Source: Bradyrhizobium diazoefficiens
Lineage (GTDB): Bacteria; Pseudomonadota; Alphaproteobacteria; Rhizobiales; Xanthobacteraceae
Reading direction: 5' to 3'
Length of the DNA stretch: 64,000 bases
Assembly (NCBI RefSeq): GCF_016616885.1
Contig: NZ_CP067102.1
Coordinates: 2,508,501 to 2,572,500 of the forward strand
Both the position numbers and the translations under genes were made by a program. Below the pieces are notes generated by a model. That model did no database searches and was not told the origin of the DNA. It saw only the letters and a list, made by a program, of their open reading frames with translations. The first letter of the stretch is position 1; every line of letters starts with the position of its first letter. This document shows, one piece after another, positions 1-9,717 of the stretch.

Positions 1-701
1 GGATCGGCGATCACAGCGCCGGCGCGCGCGGCGATCGCAAGGCCCGATCCATTGGCCTCGGCCGGATTGGTGGTGACGGCATAGAGATGGCCGATGCCGC
101 CGGTCGCCAGCACGATCGCGCGCGAGGCGATCATCAGGGGCTTCGCGGCGAAATTGCCGGCCTCGCGCAACTGGAGGCCGGTGACGGCGCCGTCTTCGGT
201 GAGCAATGCTTCGGCGACAAAGCCTTCGATCAGGCGGATTGACGGCGTGCGGCGCACGGCCTCGCTCAGCGCCGCGATGATTGCCGCGCCGGCACCGTCG
301 CCGCGGACGTGGACGATCCGTCGCGCCGAGTGCGCGGCTTCGCGTCCCACGGCCAGCCGGCCTTCGAGATCGCGATCGAATGGGACGCCGTAGGCGAGCA
401 AATCATGAATCCGCGGCGCGGCCTCGCGCGCGATGCCGAGCGCGATGGCCTCATCGACGATGCCGCCACCGACCGCGATGGTATCCGCCGCATGCGCTTC
501 GGGACTGTCGCCCTCGGCGACGGCGGCCGCGATGCCACCCTGCGCCCATGCGGATGACGCCCCCTGTCCGAGCGGCGCCGCCGAGATCAGTGTCACCGGC
601 CTCGGCGCGAGTTTTAATGCGCAGAACAGGCCGGCGAGACCGCCGCCGACGATGACGACGTCGTCGGTGGAACGGGTGAGGTTGTGGATGTTGTCTTGCA
701 T
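1..701 (-). CDS. nadB: L-aspartate oxidase, N-terminal part (cut by the window edge)
   Basis: The reading frame opens at the ATG at 701-699 behind AGGAGAAG and continues off the left edge, so only the first 233 residues are seen. The N-terminus carries the FAD dinucleotide-binding signature [11 protein letters not shown] (about residues 15-25), followed by [12 protein letters not shown], the segment typical of NadB within the fumarate reductase/succinate dehydrogenase flavoprotein family. The enzyme oxidises L-aspartate to iminoaspartate, the substrate of quinolinate synthase NadA, at the start of de novo NAD synthesis. It lies downstream of nadA on the same strand, 182 bp away, with a palindromic repeat between them. 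nadC would be expected further left. Confidence 0.93.
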   Translation of the reverse strand, partial: MQDNIHNLTRSTDDVVIVGGGLAGLFCALKLAPRPVTLISAAPLGQGASSAWAQGGIAAAVAEGDSPEAHAADTIAVGGGIVDEAIALGIAREAAPRIHDLLAYGVPFDRDLEGRLAVGREAAHSARRIVHVRGDGAGAAIIAALSEAVRRTPSIRLIEGFVAEALLTEDGAVTGLQLREAGNFAAKPLMIASRAIVLATGGIGHLYAVTTNPAEANGSGLAIAARAGAVIAD

Positions 702-716
702 AGCCTTCTCCTAATG

Positions 717-856
717 GTCGTCCTGGCGAAAGCCAGGACCCATAACCCCGACTGCGGGTTGTTGCGGCAAGCCGGAGCGACCAGCGTGCCAATACCCACG
801 TCCTGTGGTTATGAGTCCCGGATCAGCGCTCACTTCGTTCGCTTGTCCGGGACGAC
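717..856. repeat. Intergenic palindromic repeat, family A
   Basis: The nadA-nadB gap holds an inverted element. It begins GTCGTCCTGGCGAAAGCCAG, itself a hairpin with a GAAA loop, and its right half runs from GGTTATGAGTCCCGGA to TCCGGGACGAC. The outer arms are complementary with a few mismatches. Similar units are, from memory, common between Bradyrhizobium genes. It could form a strong RNA structure between the two nad cistrons. Confidence 0.7.
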
Positions 857-883
857 GGTGGTGTGTGTTGCTGCCTTCTGTCC

Positions 884-1987
884 TCAATTCTTCAGATTGA
901 TCATCCGCTCGACCGAGCGCCGTGCGCGCTCCGCAAGCGCTGGATCGATCGTCACTTCCTCGCCGAGGGTCAGCAGGCTCTCCAGGATGTTGGTGAGCGT
1001 GATGCGCTTCATGTGCGGGCAGATATTGCAGGGACGCAGCATCTCCACGTCAGGTAGCTCGGCGCGGACATTGTCGGCCATCGAGCACTCCGTGATCATC
1101 ACCAGGCGCTTCGGCCGCCGCTCGCGCACCCAGTTGATCATGTGCGCGGTCGAGCCGGTGAAGTCGGCTTCCGCCAGCACATCCGGCGGGCATTCGGGAT
1201 GCGCGATGATCTGCACGGAGGGATCGGCGTCGCGGAAGGCGCGCAGCTCGTCGCCGGTGAAGCGCTCATGCACTTCACACGCGCCCTTCCAGGCGATGAT
1301 TTTTACGTCGGTCTTCGAGGCGACATAGGTCGCGAGATAACGATCGGGCAGGAAGATCACGCTTGGCGCGTTCAGGCTCTCCACCACCTGCACCGCGTTC
1401 GACGAGGTGCAGCAGATGTCGACCTCGGCCTTCACTTCCGCGGACGTGTTGACATAGGCGACCACGGGCACACCGGGAAATTTTTCGCGGAGCAGCCGCA
1501 CGTCCGCGCCGGTGATGCTGGCGGCGAGCGAGCAGCCGGCGCGAGAGTCCGGGATCAGTACGGTCTTGTCCGGATTGAGCAGCTTTGAGGTCTCCGCCAT
1601 GAAGTGAACGCCGCACTGAACGATGACATCGGCCTTCACCTTGGTGGCCTCGACGGCAAGCTGAAGCGAATCGCCGCCGATGTCGGCGACGCCGTGGAAG
1701 ATCTCCGGTGCCTGGTAGTTGTGGGCGAGGATCACCGCGTTGCGCGCGCGCTTCAGTTCATTGATCGCGTGTATCGTCGGCGCCATCAGCGGCCATTCGA
1801 TCGGCGGGATCACATGCTTGACGCGCTGGTAGATCGGCGCGGTGGCGCGTTCGACTTCACTGGTCCATTCCAGCGAGGGCCGCGGCAACGCGGGTCCGGT
1901 TCGCGCCGGCGCAGTGCGAGGAGTGGTCGATTGGCTCTGCGGCCGGCTTGCAAGATCGTCGGGGCCGTAAATTCCAGTAATCGGCAT
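884..1987 (-). CDS. nadA: Quinolinate synthase NadA
   Basis: The 367-residue protein condenses iminoaspartate with dihydroxyacetone phosphate to give quinolinate, using a [4Fe-4S] cluster. The three expected cluster cysteines are visible: C152 in RAGCSLA, C237 in GACEVHE and C323 in [12 protein letters not shown]. The first 40 residues are a low-complexity extension, common in this group. The ATG at 1987 follows GGGAGG. It is the first gene of a leftward nadA-nadB unit. Two similar palindromes lie 25-117 bp upstream of the start and probably control the operon through the NadQ-type regulator encoded at 12456-13418. Confidence 0.96.
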   Translation of the reverse strand: MPITGIYGPDDLASRPQSQSTTPRTAPARTGPALPRPSLEWTSEVERATAPIYQRVKHVIPPIEWPLMAPTIHAINELKRARNAVILAHNYQAPEIFHGVADIGGDSLQLAVEATKVKADVIVQCGVHFMAETSKLLNPDKTVLIPDSRAGCSLAASITGADVRLLREKFPGVPVVAYVNTSAEVKAEVDICCTSSNAVQVVESLNAPSVIFLPDRYLATYVASKTDVKIIAWKGACEVHERFTGDELRAFRDADPSVQIIAHPECPPDVLAEADFTGSTAHMINWVRERRPKRLVMITECSMADNVRAELPDVEMLRPCNICPHMKRITLTNILESLLTLGEEVTIDPALAERARRSVERMINLKN

Positions 1988-2011
1988 CGAAGCCTCCCGT
2001 GTATGATAATT

Positions 2012-2031
2012 ATGCTCAATTAGAGTATATA
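2012..2031 (-). promoter_or_regulatory. Candidate NadQ operator 1 upstream of nadA
   Basis: On the minus strand this reads as an imperfect palindrome built on ACTCTAATTGAGC with AT-rich flanks, centred about 33 bp before the nadA start. It matches the second site at 2084-2104 in core and flanks. Assignment to NadQ is an inference from gene content and the pairing of sites. Confidence 0.55.
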
Positions 2032-2083
2032 TGGAGCCTGAGAAATCCGGCCGAGAGGGCCGGTAGGATTCGCCAGCGCTTAC

Positions 2084-2104
2084 ATATACTCAATCTGAGT
2101 AGAT
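2084..2104 (-). promoter_or_regulatory. Candidate NadQ operator 2 upstream of nadA
   Basis: ACTCAATCTGAGT is a palindrome with a three-base centre, flanked by ATAT and AGAT. It lies about 74 bp (seven helical turns) from the first site, the geometry expected of cooperative or looping repression. The divergent MFS gene starts 225 bp to the right and could share the control region. Confidence 0.55.
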
Positions 2105-2328
2105 CAAAGATAACACGCTGATCGGGGAGCCGCTAGGTCTCGCCGCACACATTCTCGTCAAGTCCGGTCTCGTCGCGTCCAGCAAGGTCGCGATGAAACG
2201 CAATGCTCCCGCGACAGCCCCTCGTGGAACGCAATCACTTTTGACTTGGGATTTTCATGCATTTGCATTAAACGCCTGACAGGCGACTGCCGATTTTGCA
2301 GATCCGTCCAGGGCCGAGGAGGAACACC

Positions 2329-3579
2329 ATGTCGATGCAAGCAAGCGAGCTCGGTCCGACCCGTTCCTCCAACTGGCGCACGCCGGCCGTCATCATCCTC
2401 TGCGGCTGTGCGATCGGCATGCTCGGCTTCGGTCCGCGCTCGGCGCTGGGCTTCTTCGTGCAGCCGATGAGCCACGAATTCGCCTGGGGCCGCGACGTAT
2501 TCGGCCTCGCCATCGCCTTCCAGAATCTGCTGTGGGGATTGGGCCAGCCGTTCGCGGGCGCAGTTGCTGATCGCTTCGGCCTGTTCCGCGTGATGTGCGT
2601 CGGCGCACTGCTCTATGCCGGCGGCCTGCTGCTGATGCGCTATTCCTCGACGCCGATGTCGCTCAATATCGGCGCGGGCGTCATGGTCGGCTTCGGTCTC
2701 GCCGGCTGCTCGTTCAACCTGGTGCTGTCTGCGTTCACCAAGCTGCTGCCGGCCGAGAAGCGCGGCCTTGCGCTCGGCGCCGGCACCGCGGCGGGCTCGC
2801 TCGGCCAGTTCCTGTTCGCGCCCATTGGTGTCGCGCTGATCGACAATTTCGGCTGGCAGCAGGCGCTCACCGTGTTCGGCTTCCTGATGCTGCTGATCAT
2901 CCCGCTGGCGCTGGCGATCTCGACGCCGCCGGTCGCAAGCACGGCCAATGCGTCGCCTGCGGATGAGCAAACCATCACCAGGGCGCTCGCGGAGGCGTTC
3001 GGCCATCGCTCCTATGTGCTGCTGGTGCTCGGCTTCTTCACTTGCGGCTTCCAGCTCGCCTTCATCACCGTGCATCTGCCGGCGTTTCTGGTCGACCGCG
3101 GCCTCTCGACGCAAACCGGCGGCTGGGTGATCGCGGCGATCGGCCTGTTCAACATCATGGGCTCGCTCAGCGTCGGCTACCTTCAGAATTCGCTGCCGAA
3201 GCGCTACATCCTCTCGACGATCTATTTCACCCGTGCGCTCGCGACGCTCGCCTTTATCTCGTTCCCGATCACGCCGTTCTCGGCGATCGCGTTCGGTGCG
3301 GTCTCCGGCCTGACCTGGCTGTCGACGGTGCCGCCGACCTCGGCGCTGGTGGCGCTGATGTTCGGCACGCGCTGGCTCGCCACCCTCTATGGCTTCGCCT
3401 TTGTCAGCCATCAGGTCGGCGGTTTCCTCGGCGTCTGGTTGGGGGGCATCGTGTTCGAAAAGTACGGTTCCTACACGCCGATCTGGTGGCTCTCGATCCT
3501 GTTCGGCGTGCTCTCGGCGCTGATCAATCTTCCGATCGTGGAGAAGCCGGTCGCCCGGGCGGTTGCGCAGCCTGCCTGA
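2329..3579 (+). CDS. MFS transporter
   Basis: A 416-residue major facilitator with about 12 hydrophobic spans. The loop between helices 2 and 3 carries the family signature GAVADRFG, and the general look is of the oxalate/formate and monocarboxylate carrier groups (YhjX-like). The substrate cannot be read from the sequence. The start chosen at 2329 follows GAGGAGGAACACC; an in-frame ATG 33 bp upstream lacks such a site. It is transcribed divergently from nadA and followed 40 bp later by the YhdH/AcuI reductase, so the two may be co-transcribed. Confidence 0.85.
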   Translation: MSMQASELGPTRSSNWRTPAVIILCGCAIGMLGFGPRSALGFFVQPMSHEFAWGRDVFGLAIAFQNLLWGLGQPFAGAVADRFGLFRVMCVGALLYAGGLLLMRYSSTPMSLNIGAGVMVGFGLAGCSFNLVLSAFTKLLPAEKRGLALGAGTAAGSLGQFLFAPIGVALIDNFGWQQALTVFGFLMLLIIPLALAISTPPVASTANASPADEQTITRALAEAFGHRSYVLLVLGFFTCGFQLAFITVHLPAFLVDRGLSTQTGGWVIAAIGLFNIMGSLSVGYLQNSLPKRYILSTIYFTRALATLAFISFPITPFSAIAFGAVSGLTWLSTVPPTSALVALMFGTRWLATLYGFAFVSHQVGGFLGVWLGGIVFEKYGSYTPIWWLSILFGVLSALINLPIVEKPVARAVAQPA

Positions 3580-3619
3580 TCGGCTAAACATCCCGGTCAA
3601 ACAAGTCAGGGAGCTTGCT

Positions 3620-4606
3620 ATGGCCACGTTCAAGGCGATCCGGATCGACAAGGCCGACAAGGGCACCACCGCCGCGCTCACCCAGTTCGACGAAGCCGAG
3701 CTGATGGACGGCGACGTCACCGTCCGCGTCGAATGGTCGACGCTGAACTACAAGGACGGACTCGCGCTGACAGGAAAGGCGCCGGTGGTGCGCCGCTTCC
3801 CGATGATCGCCGGCATCGACTTCGCCGGCACGGTCGAAGCCTCATCGCATCCGCAATGGAAAGCGGGCGACAAGGTCGTCTGCACCGGCTGGGGCATGGG
3901 CGAGACCCATCTCGGCGCCTATGCCGAGAAGGCGCGGGTGAAGGGCGACTGGCTGGTCGCCCTGCCGCAGGGCCTGTCGGCGCGCGATGCCATGGCGATC
4001 GGCACCGCCGGCTTCACCGCGATGCTCTCCGTGCTCGCGCTAGAGAAGCACGGCGTCTCGCCGAAGAGCGGCCCAGTCGTCGTGACCGGCGCGGCGGGCG
4101 GCGTCGGATCGGTCGCGACCGCCGTGCTGTCGAAGCTTGGCTACCACGTCATTGCCTCGACCGGCCGCGCCTCGGAGGCCGATTACCTGAAGAGCCTCGG
4201 CGCTGCCGAGGTGATCGACCGCAATGAATTGTCGGCGCCGGCAAAGCCCCTGGCCCGGGAGCGCTGGGCGGGTGGCGTCGACAGCGTCGGCTCGACCACG
4301 CTCGCCAATTTGCTGTCGATGACGAAATATGGTGGCGCGATCGCTGCCTGCGGTCTCGCTGCCGGCATGGACCTGCCGTCTTCTGTCGCACCCTTCATTT
4401 TGCGCGGGGTGTGCCTTCTCGGCATCGATTCCGTGATGTGCCCGATCGACCCCCGAAAAGCCGCCTGGCAGCGCCTGGCGTCCGATCTGGATCGGTCAAA
4501 ACTATCTGAAATTACTACGGAAATTCCGCTTGCCGAAGTTCCGGAATGGGGCGCGAAGATCCTCGCCGGCCAGGTCCGCGGTCGAATCGTGGTAAAAATT
4601 GTCTAA
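3620..4606 (+). CDS. YhdH/AcuI-type NADPH-dependent oxidoreductase (MDR family)
   Basis: The 328-residue protein is a medium-chain dehydrogenase/reductase without the zinc ligands of alcohol dehydrogenases. N-terminal features are [13 protein letters not shown] and [13 protein letters not shown]; the Rossmann glycine motif is [11 protein letters not shown] near residue 155. This combination is typical of acryloyl-CoA reductase AcuI and E. coli YhdH, which reduce toxic acryloyl-CoA to propionyl-CoA. The ATG at 3620 follows AGGGAGC. The MFS carrier upstream may be in the same transcript. The precise substrate is inferred from the family. Confidence 0.85.
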   Translation: MATFKAIRIDKADKGTTAALTQFDEAELMDGDVTVRVEWSTLNYKDGLALTGKAPVVRRFPMIAGIDFAGTVEASSHPQWKAGDKVVCTGWGMGETHLGAYAEKARVKGDWLVALPQGLSARDAMAIGTAGFTAMLSVLALEKHGVSPKSGPVVVTGAAGGVGSVATAVLSKLGYHVIASTGRASEADYLKSLGAAEVIDRNELSAPAKPLARERWAGGVDSVGSTTLANLLSMTKYGGAIAACGLAAGMDLPSSVAPFILRGVCLLGIDSVMCPIDPRKAAWQRLASDLDRSKLSEITTEIPLAEVPEWGAKILAGQVRGRIVVKIV

Positions 4607-4719
4607 CGGCGTTCAGACTTTACCAACCAAGCTGCTTCAATGTCGCCTTGGTTAGTATGGTAAGCAGCGGGTAAAGAGATAAGGCATCGCCCGCTGCGGG
4701 GGTTAGTTCGGAGTTGAGC

Positions 4720-5322
4720 ATGCTTGCGCGTATCGTGTTGGGGGCTGTCACGGCAGTCGTGACGTTTGCGCCGGCCATCGCTTTGGCCGGGAGTATGAAC
4801 GCGGATGAGGCACGCCGCTTCGTCGCCGGCAAGGTGTTCGCCTTCACCTGCTTCGACGGCACCCGCGGTGCAGGCCGTATCCTCGACGATCTCGGCGCCG
4901 CCGGCGCGGTGCAGTTCTCGGGCTCAGGCCCGGTGCGCCATCTCCGCCTGCCGGGCAACACGCTCCAGATCCGCGGCCAAAACGTTTGCGCCTCGATCAA
5001 GGGCATTCCGTTCGAGCCTTGTTTCAACCTGGAAAAGACCGACGACCGCAGCTTCCGTGGCTCGGTCTCGGGCATGGGCTTCGCCTATTGCGACTTCCAC
5101 CACCAGGGCGGCAACCAGATGCTGATGGCGCGCGCCGTTGCGCGGCCGCGCTCGCTGCGTGCGCCGGAGCAGACCGGTTCGGTCAACACGTCGAGCACCG
5201 AGGTCGCCGCGCGCGTCGAGACTCCGCGGGTCGAGAGCAGCCGGATCGAACCGGTGAAGTCGGAAGTGAAATCCGAGCCGAAGAACGAAGGTCCGCTCGA
5301 GTTGCGCCGCTCGACCGAGTGA
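4720..5322 (+). CDS. Secreted protein of unknown function
   Basis: The 200-residue product begins with a clear signal peptide (MLARIVLGAVTAVVTFAPAI, cleavage probably after ALA at about residue 22). The mature N-terminal domain of about 110 residues holds four cysteines (CFDG, NVCAS, EPCF, YCDF) that could form two disulfides. A Glu/Ser/Lys-rich, probably disordered tail follows. I recognise no family. A TTG six bases upstream is in frame, but the ATG at 4720 has GGAG at the right distance. Confidence 0.75.
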   Translation: MLARIVLGAVTAVVTFAPAIALAGSMNADEARRFVAGKVFAFTCFDGTRGAGRILDDLGAAGAVQFSGSGPVRHLRLPGNTLQIRGQNVCASIKGIPFEPCFNLEKTDDRSFRGSVSGMGFAYCDFHHQGGNQMLMARAVARPRSLRAPEQTGSVNTSSTEVAARVETPRVESSRIEPVKSEVKSEPKNEGPLELRRSTE

Positions 5323-5380
5323 TATCGAGCGCAAAACTGCGCGTGCAATTTTCCCGGCTTTGACGACTGCATCGCAGGCG

Positions 5381-5417
5381 AAACCGCGGCGCCGTAGTCA
5401 TACGGCCCGCGGTTTTT
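5381..5417 (+). terminator. Rho-independent terminator
   Basis: AAACCGCGG and CCGCGGTTT form a nine-pair stem with extra GCCG/CGGC pairing inside and end in a T tract. It terminates the secreted-protein gene that stops at 5322. Confidence 0.8.
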
Positions 5418-5444
5418 ATGCCTTGGTAGCGACTGGCGCCCCAG

Positions 5445-5480
5445 CCTTGCGTAACGGCCGGGGGGCGGCCCTACGCAAGG
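5445..5480 (+). promoter_or_regulatory. Hairpin overlapping the ribosome-binding region of the next gene
   Basis: CCTTGCGTA pairs perfectly with TACGCAAGG, with GGCCG/CGGCC pairing inside. The 3' arm contains the only Shine-Dalgarno-like stretch (AAGG) before the ATG at 5490, so the site would be paired in the folded leader. Confidence 0.55.
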
Positions 5481-5489
5481 GTTCAAAAA

Positions 5490-5741
5490 ATGTCGCTGTA
5501 CTTCTTCCGCATCAGCACCGGCCGCTATTCCGGCGCCGCCGACCAGCCATACGAATTCGAGGATCGCGACGCCGCCTGGAAAGAGATGACCGAGGTGTGT
5601 GGCAATCTGCTCGGCAGCATCTCGCGCAATCTGAAGCCGAATGCGAAGTGGAGCATGGAGCTGCTCGACGAGAACAAGCAGCCGGTCTTTCGCATTAGCC
5701 TGGTCGGCGAGACGGTCGGCTGCAAAGTTTTCCAAGGCTGA
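5490..5741 (+). CDS. DUF6894-like small protein
   Basis: An 83-residue soluble protein starting MSLYFFRISTGRYSG and continuing with an acidic DQPYEFEDRDAAWKEM segment. This fits the small rhizobial DUF6894 fold, in which a YFF strand leads into an FxDxxAA helix. No catalytic residues are evident and no function is assigned to the family as far as I know. It stands alone between a terminator and the chemotaxis gene, with its ribosome site inside a hairpin. Confidence 0.7.
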   Translation: MSLYFFRISTGRYSGAADQPYEFEDRDAAWKEMTEVCGNLLGSISRNLKPNAKWSMELLDENKQPVFRISLVGETVGCKVFQG

Positions 5742-5935
5742 CTTCAGGCTGCAATTTACAACTATGACGAGACCTAAACCCTTCGATTTCAATCATTTAG
5801 CGTAAAAGGTCAGTATTTCTGCGAAGCCCCCTGTTAACCAGAAGATGGAACTTTGACCGATAGCTTTCCCGGTAAGGGCGATCAACGTCCAGGCGGCCGG
5901 CAATGACTTGGCTGCATGTTTCCGGGAAATGCACC

Positions 5936-7696
5936 ATGTTGAGCTTCGTCCAGAACCTGCGAATTGGCACCAAGCTGGCGATCACCTCGGCGCTCACGAT
6001 AGCCCTGGTCGCGCTGATGATCTTCCTGCAGATGACTGGCAACGCCGAGGTCCAGAAGCTCGATATCGCGGCATCGATACACCAGGCGATTGCGCAAAAC
6101 GCCGCGGAAGCGAAAGCCTCGGTGCGGGGCATGCAGATCGGCATTCGCGACACGCTGCTCTCATCCTCGCCGACCGATCTGAAGAAGGCCGCCGACTATT
6201 TCAGCGAGCGCCAGACGGCGGCCCTTAAATTCGCGGGTGAAATGGCCAGGCTTTCGCGCTCTCCGGAAAACCGTCAGCGCATCGACCGCTTGACGACCGT
6301 GATCAGAGATTTTCGAAAAGGGCAGCAGCAGATCGAAGCGGTGCGTAAGCAGGCGATCGAGCTCGAGGCGAAGCAGGTCGGCAAGGAGCCGAGCGCAGAC
6401 GCAATCGCCCAGCTTGCGAAACTGGGGTCGGAAATCGATCGCATCCGTAAGGAGGTGACCCTTCCGATCAACGAAGAGATCGCGCGGCTGACCAACCAGA
6501 TCACGGATGCTGCCAAGCAGGGCGGTGCGGAGAGCCGTGCCGAGGCTGAATCGGAAGCCGCCTCCGTGGCGCGGACGTCGCTCGTCGCGGGCGTGTTGGT
6601 CGCGTTGGTCCTGATCGGGGCGTGTATCTTCTCGATTTTCAGTATCGCGCGTCCGATGCGCGCGTTGACTGCGGCGATGGAGAAGCTTGCCGGTGGCGAT
6701 TTCGCCGTGGTGTTGCCCGGGCTTGGCCGCAAGGACGAGGTCGGCGGCGTCGCGAGCGCCGTCGAGAAATTCAAGGTCGTGTCCGAGCAGAAGGCGCGCA
6801 CGGAAGCCGAGGCCAAGATCAGGCAGGATCAGGTCGCAGCCGAGCGGCGCAAGGCCGACATGCACAAGCTGGCCGACAGTTTCGAGGCCGCAGTTGGCGA
6901 GATCGTCGAAACCGTATCGTCGGCTTCGACCGAGCTCGAAGCGTCCGCCACGACGCTGACCTCGACCGCGGAGCGCGCGCAGCAGCTCACCACCGTGGTG
7001 GCAGCGGCCTCGGAGGAAGCCTCCACCAATGTGCAGTCGGTGGCCTCCGCAACCGAGGAACTGTCTTCCTCCATCACCGAGATCAGCCGTCAGGTGCAGG
7101 AATCCGCGCGCGTTGCCGGTGAAGCCGTCGGCCAGGCCCGCACCACCACCGAGCGCGTCAGCGAACTGTCAAAAGCGGCGACGCGCATTGGCGACGTCGT
7201 CGAGTTGATTAACACCATCGCGGGTCAGACCAACCTCCTGGCGCTCAACGCCACGATCGAAGCGGCGCGCGCAGGTGAAGCCGGACGCGGCTTTGCCGTG
7301 GTCGCCTCCGAGGTCAAGGCATTGGCCGAGCAGACGGCGAAAGCGACCGGCGAAATCGGACAGCAGATCTCCAGCATTCAGGTCGCGACGCAGGAGTCGG
7401 TTGGCGCGATCAAGGACATCAGTGACACGATCGAGAAACTCTCGGAGATTTCCTCGACGATCGCCGCTGCCGTCGAAGAACAGGGCGCGGCGACGCAGGA
7501 GATCTCCCGCAACGTCGCGCAGGCCGCCCAGGGCACTCAGCAGGTGTCGTCCAACATCACCGAGGTGCAGCGCGGGGCGAGCGAAACCGGCTCGGCATCC
7601 TCGCAGGTGCTGTCGGCTGCCCAGATGCTGTCAGGCGACAGCAATCGCCTCAAGGTCGAGGTCTGCAAGTTCCTCGGCACTGTTCGTGCGGCCTGA
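5936..7696 (+). CDS. Methyl-accepting chemotaxis protein
   Basis: A 586-residue inner-membrane chemoreceptor. TM1 spans about residues 13-31. An all-helical periplasmic sensor of about 170 residues (four-helix-bundle type) follows, then TM2 near 210-235, a HAMP domain with [12 protein letters not shown], and the cytoplasmic signalling domain. Its hairpin tip carries [20 protein letters not shown], the CheA/CheW contact region. There is no C-terminal pentapeptide tether. An ATG 33 bp upstream is in frame, but 5936 follows CGGGAAA and gives the usual short N-terminus. The next gene is a paralogue with an almost identical signalling half. Confidence 0.93.
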   Translation: MLSFVQNLRIGTKLAITSALTIALVALMIFLQMTGNAEVQKLDIAASIHQAIAQNAAEAKASVRGMQIGIRDTLLSSSPTDLKKAADYFSERQTAALKFAGEMARLSRSPENRQRIDRLTTVIRDFRKGQQQIEAVRKQAIELEAKQVGKEPSADAIAQLAKLGSEIDRIRKEVTLPINEEIARLTNQITDAAKQGGAESRAEAESEAASVARTSLVAGVLVALVLIGACIFSIFSIARPMRALTAAMEKLAGGDFAVVLPGLGRKDEVGGVASAVEKFKVVSEQKARTEAEAKIRQDQVAAERRKADMHKLADSFEAAVGEIVETVSSASTELEASATTLTSTAERAQQLTTVVAAASEEASTNVQSVASATEELSSSITEISRQVQESARVAGEAVGQARTTTERVSELSKAATRIGDVVELINTIAGQTNLLALNATIEAARAGEAGRGFAVVASEVKALAEQTAKATGEIGQQISSIQVATQESVGAIKDISDTIEKLSEISSTIAAAVEEQGAATQEISRNVAQAAQGTQQVSSNITEVQRGASETGSASSQVLSAAQMLSGDSNRLKVEVCKFLGTVRAA

Positions 7697-8025
7697 CGGC
7701 GGCATGCTTCAAGCAGACACAGGATTGCAACCGCCGCGCGTGATCGCGCAGCGTTGGCCGCGAGCATATCGCGGCTCCGCGACGAAGGAGCAGCGCTGCG
7801 CGATATACTCACAACTGCAACAAATAGTTGCAGTCAGTTTAAATATCGAGAATCGGCAAATCAGTAGTTCCTCTAGGTTCTTGTTAACGCCTGTTTGCAA
7901 TTATGGGCGCAATCTTACCGGATAAGAACCAGCCAGCATTGTTGGAATGACCACCGCCCACCGTCCGTCGCGACGGCCGCGGCGCGGGTGACTTGTGCGT
8001 TCAGGTATCATCGGGATTTGTCGTG
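7697..8025. other. Gap between two chemoreceptor genes
   Basis: About 330 bp without a convincing reading frame. It is richer in A and T than its neighbours and contains the inverted repeat at 7814-7834. It probably holds the promoter of the second receptor gene. No terminator with a T tract was seen. Confidence 0.5.
7814..7834. promoter_or_regulatory. Perfect inverted repeat upstream of the second chemoreceptor
   Basis: ACTGCAAC and GTTGCAGT are perfect eight-base arms around AAATA, a size typical of a dimeric repressor site. It lies about 190 bp before the start at 8026. Confidence 0.45.
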
Positions 8026-9714
8026 ATGTCGAAGTTGTCGATCGTCTTCAAGCTTCTGTCCGTGTTGTCGGTCCTCGTGCTCTCGCTCGCCGGCGTCGGC
8101 GTCGTGGCGATCGGCACGATGCAGAACATCAACTCCCACACCGTCGAGATCGCCCAGAGCTGGCTGCCGAGCGTGCGCGCGCTGGGCTCGATGCGCGCCG
8201 ACATCAATGAGCTGCGCGTTGCGCTGCGCCTTCACCTGATGCAGGACACCGCTGAGGGCAAGGATGCCGCCGAGAGGCGGCTGGCTTCGCTGCGCGAGCG
8301 TATCGACCAGACCCGTAAAGTCTACGAGCCGCTGATCACCTCGGCCGAGGAGCGCTCGCTCTATGGGCAATGGGCCAAGGCGTGGGCCGAGTATCTGAAC
8401 GGCGTGCAGGACGTGATGGCACTGTCGCGCAAGAGTCCCGGCAAGTTCCCGGCCGATGCCAACGAGATGCTGCAGACCAAGGTCGCAAAGATGGCGCAGG
8501 CGGCGGATCCTTTGCTCCAAAAGGGCATTGAGATGAACAATCACGGCGCCGAGCTGGAGACGAAGCAGGCGGCCGACAGCTACGCCACGATCTTCCGCGT
8601 GCTGGTCGGCATCATCATCACCTCGGTGGCGATCGCGATTGGTGCGGCCTATTATCTCGTGCGCGACGTTTCGCGCGGCATTGCCTCGATCATCAAGCCG
8701 ATGCAGTCGCTCGGTGAGGGCGATCTCTCGGCCGAGGTGCCGCATCGCGGCGAGAAGACCGAGATCGGCTCGATGGCGGATGCGCTCCAGATCTTCAAGG
8801 AAGCGCTGATTGCCAAGAGGATCGCCGATGAAGCAGCCGCACGCGACGCCGAGGCCAAGATCGAGCGCGGGCGTCGCGTCGATGCCATCACCCGCAAGTT
8901 CGAGGCGATGATCGGCGAGGTCGTCGGCACCGTCTCCTCAGCCTCGATCGAGCTCGAGGCGTCTGCAACGACGTTGACCAACACCGCGCGCCGCGGTCAG
9001 GAACTCTCGACCGCGGTTGCGGCGGCCTCCGAGGAAGCATCGACCAACGTGCAATCGGTCGCCTCGGCTTCCGAAGAGCTGTCGTCCTCCGTCACCGAGA
9101 TCAGCCGACGCGTGCAGGATTCGGCGCGCATGGCAGCGGAAGCGGTCGACCAGGCGGCGCGGACCAATGCGCGCGTCAACGAGCTGTCGCAGGCGGCATC
9201 CCGCATCGGCGACGTCGTCGAGCTCATCAACACCATCGCGGGCCAGACCAATCTGCTGGCGCTGAACGCCACCATCGAGGCGGCACGCGCGGGCGAGGCC
9301 GGCCGCGGTTTTGCGGTCGTCGCCTCCGAGGTCAAGGCGCTGGCCGAGCAGACCGCGAAGGCGACCGGCGAGATCGGCGCGCAGGTCGCAGGCATCCAGT
9401 CTGCGACGCAGGAATCGGTCAGCGCGATCCAGGAGATCGGCGGCACCATCGAGCGGCTGTCGGAAGTGTCCTCCGCGATCGCCGCCGCCGTCGAGGAGCA
9501 GGGTGCCGCCACGCAGGAAATCTCGCGCAACGTGCAGCAGGCCTCGCTCGGCACACAGGAAGTCTCGATGAACATCACCGACGTGCAGCGCGGTGCGATC
9601 GAGACCGGATCGGCCTCGACGCAGGTTCTGTCGGCGGCGAAGTCGCTGGCGGCCGACAGCACCCGCCTCAAGGTCGAGGTCGCGCAGTTCCTGGAATCGG
9701 TCCGCGCGGCCTGA
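8026..9714 (+). CDS. Methyl-accepting chemotaxis protein (paralogue of the preceding gene)
   Basis: A 562-residue chemoreceptor. TM1 is about residues 8-30, with a helical periplasmic sensor that contains an [20 protein letters not shown] stretch typical of four-helix-bundle MCP sensors. TM2 is near 190-215, then HAMP ([20 protein letters not shown]) and a signalling domain with the same [20 protein letters not shown] tip as its neighbour. The sensor half is unrelated in detail to the first receptor, so the pair shares output but probably senses different cues. The start at 8026 follows CGGGA. The stop lies 3 bp from the stop of the convergent DUF2339 gene. Confidence 0.93.
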   Translation: MSKLSIVFKLLSVLSVLVLSLAGVGVVAIGTMQNINSHTVEIAQSWLPSVRALGSMRADINELRVALRLHLMQDTAEGKDAAERRLASLRERIDQTRKVYEPLITSAEERSLYGQWAKAWAEYLNGVQDVMALSRKSPGKFPADANEMLQTKVAKMAQAADPLLQKGIEMNNHGAELETKQAADSYATIFRVLVGIIITSVAIAIGAAYYLVRDVSRGIASIIKPMQSLGEGDLSAEVPHRGEKTEIGSMADALQIFKEALIAKRIADEAAARDAEAKIERGRRVDAITRKFEAMIGEVVGTVSSASIELEASATTLTNTARRGQELSTAVAAASEEASTNVQSVASASEELSSSVTEISRRVQDSARMAAEAVDQAARTNARVNELSQAASRIGDVVELINTIAGQTNLLALNATIEAARAGEAGRGFAVVASEVKALAEQTAKATGEIGAQVAGIQSATQESVSAIQEIGGTIERLSEVSSAIAAAVEEQGAATQEISRNVQQASLGTQEVSMNITDVQRGAIETGSASTQVLSAAKSLAADSTRLKVEVAQFLESVRAA

Positions 9715-9717
9715 TCC

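Noticed and set aside
2158..3720. Long leftward open frame (520 codons) opposite the MFS transporter
   Set aside because: Its translation is arginine/glutamate/alanine low complexity with no family features, typical of the antisense of GC-rich coding sequence; the MFS frame has clear membrane spans and a ribosome site.
4607..4719. Imperfect AACCAAG/CTTGGTT hairpin before the secreted-protein gene
   Set aside because: Competing short pairings and no T tract or conserved leader; too weak to call an attenuator or riboswitch.
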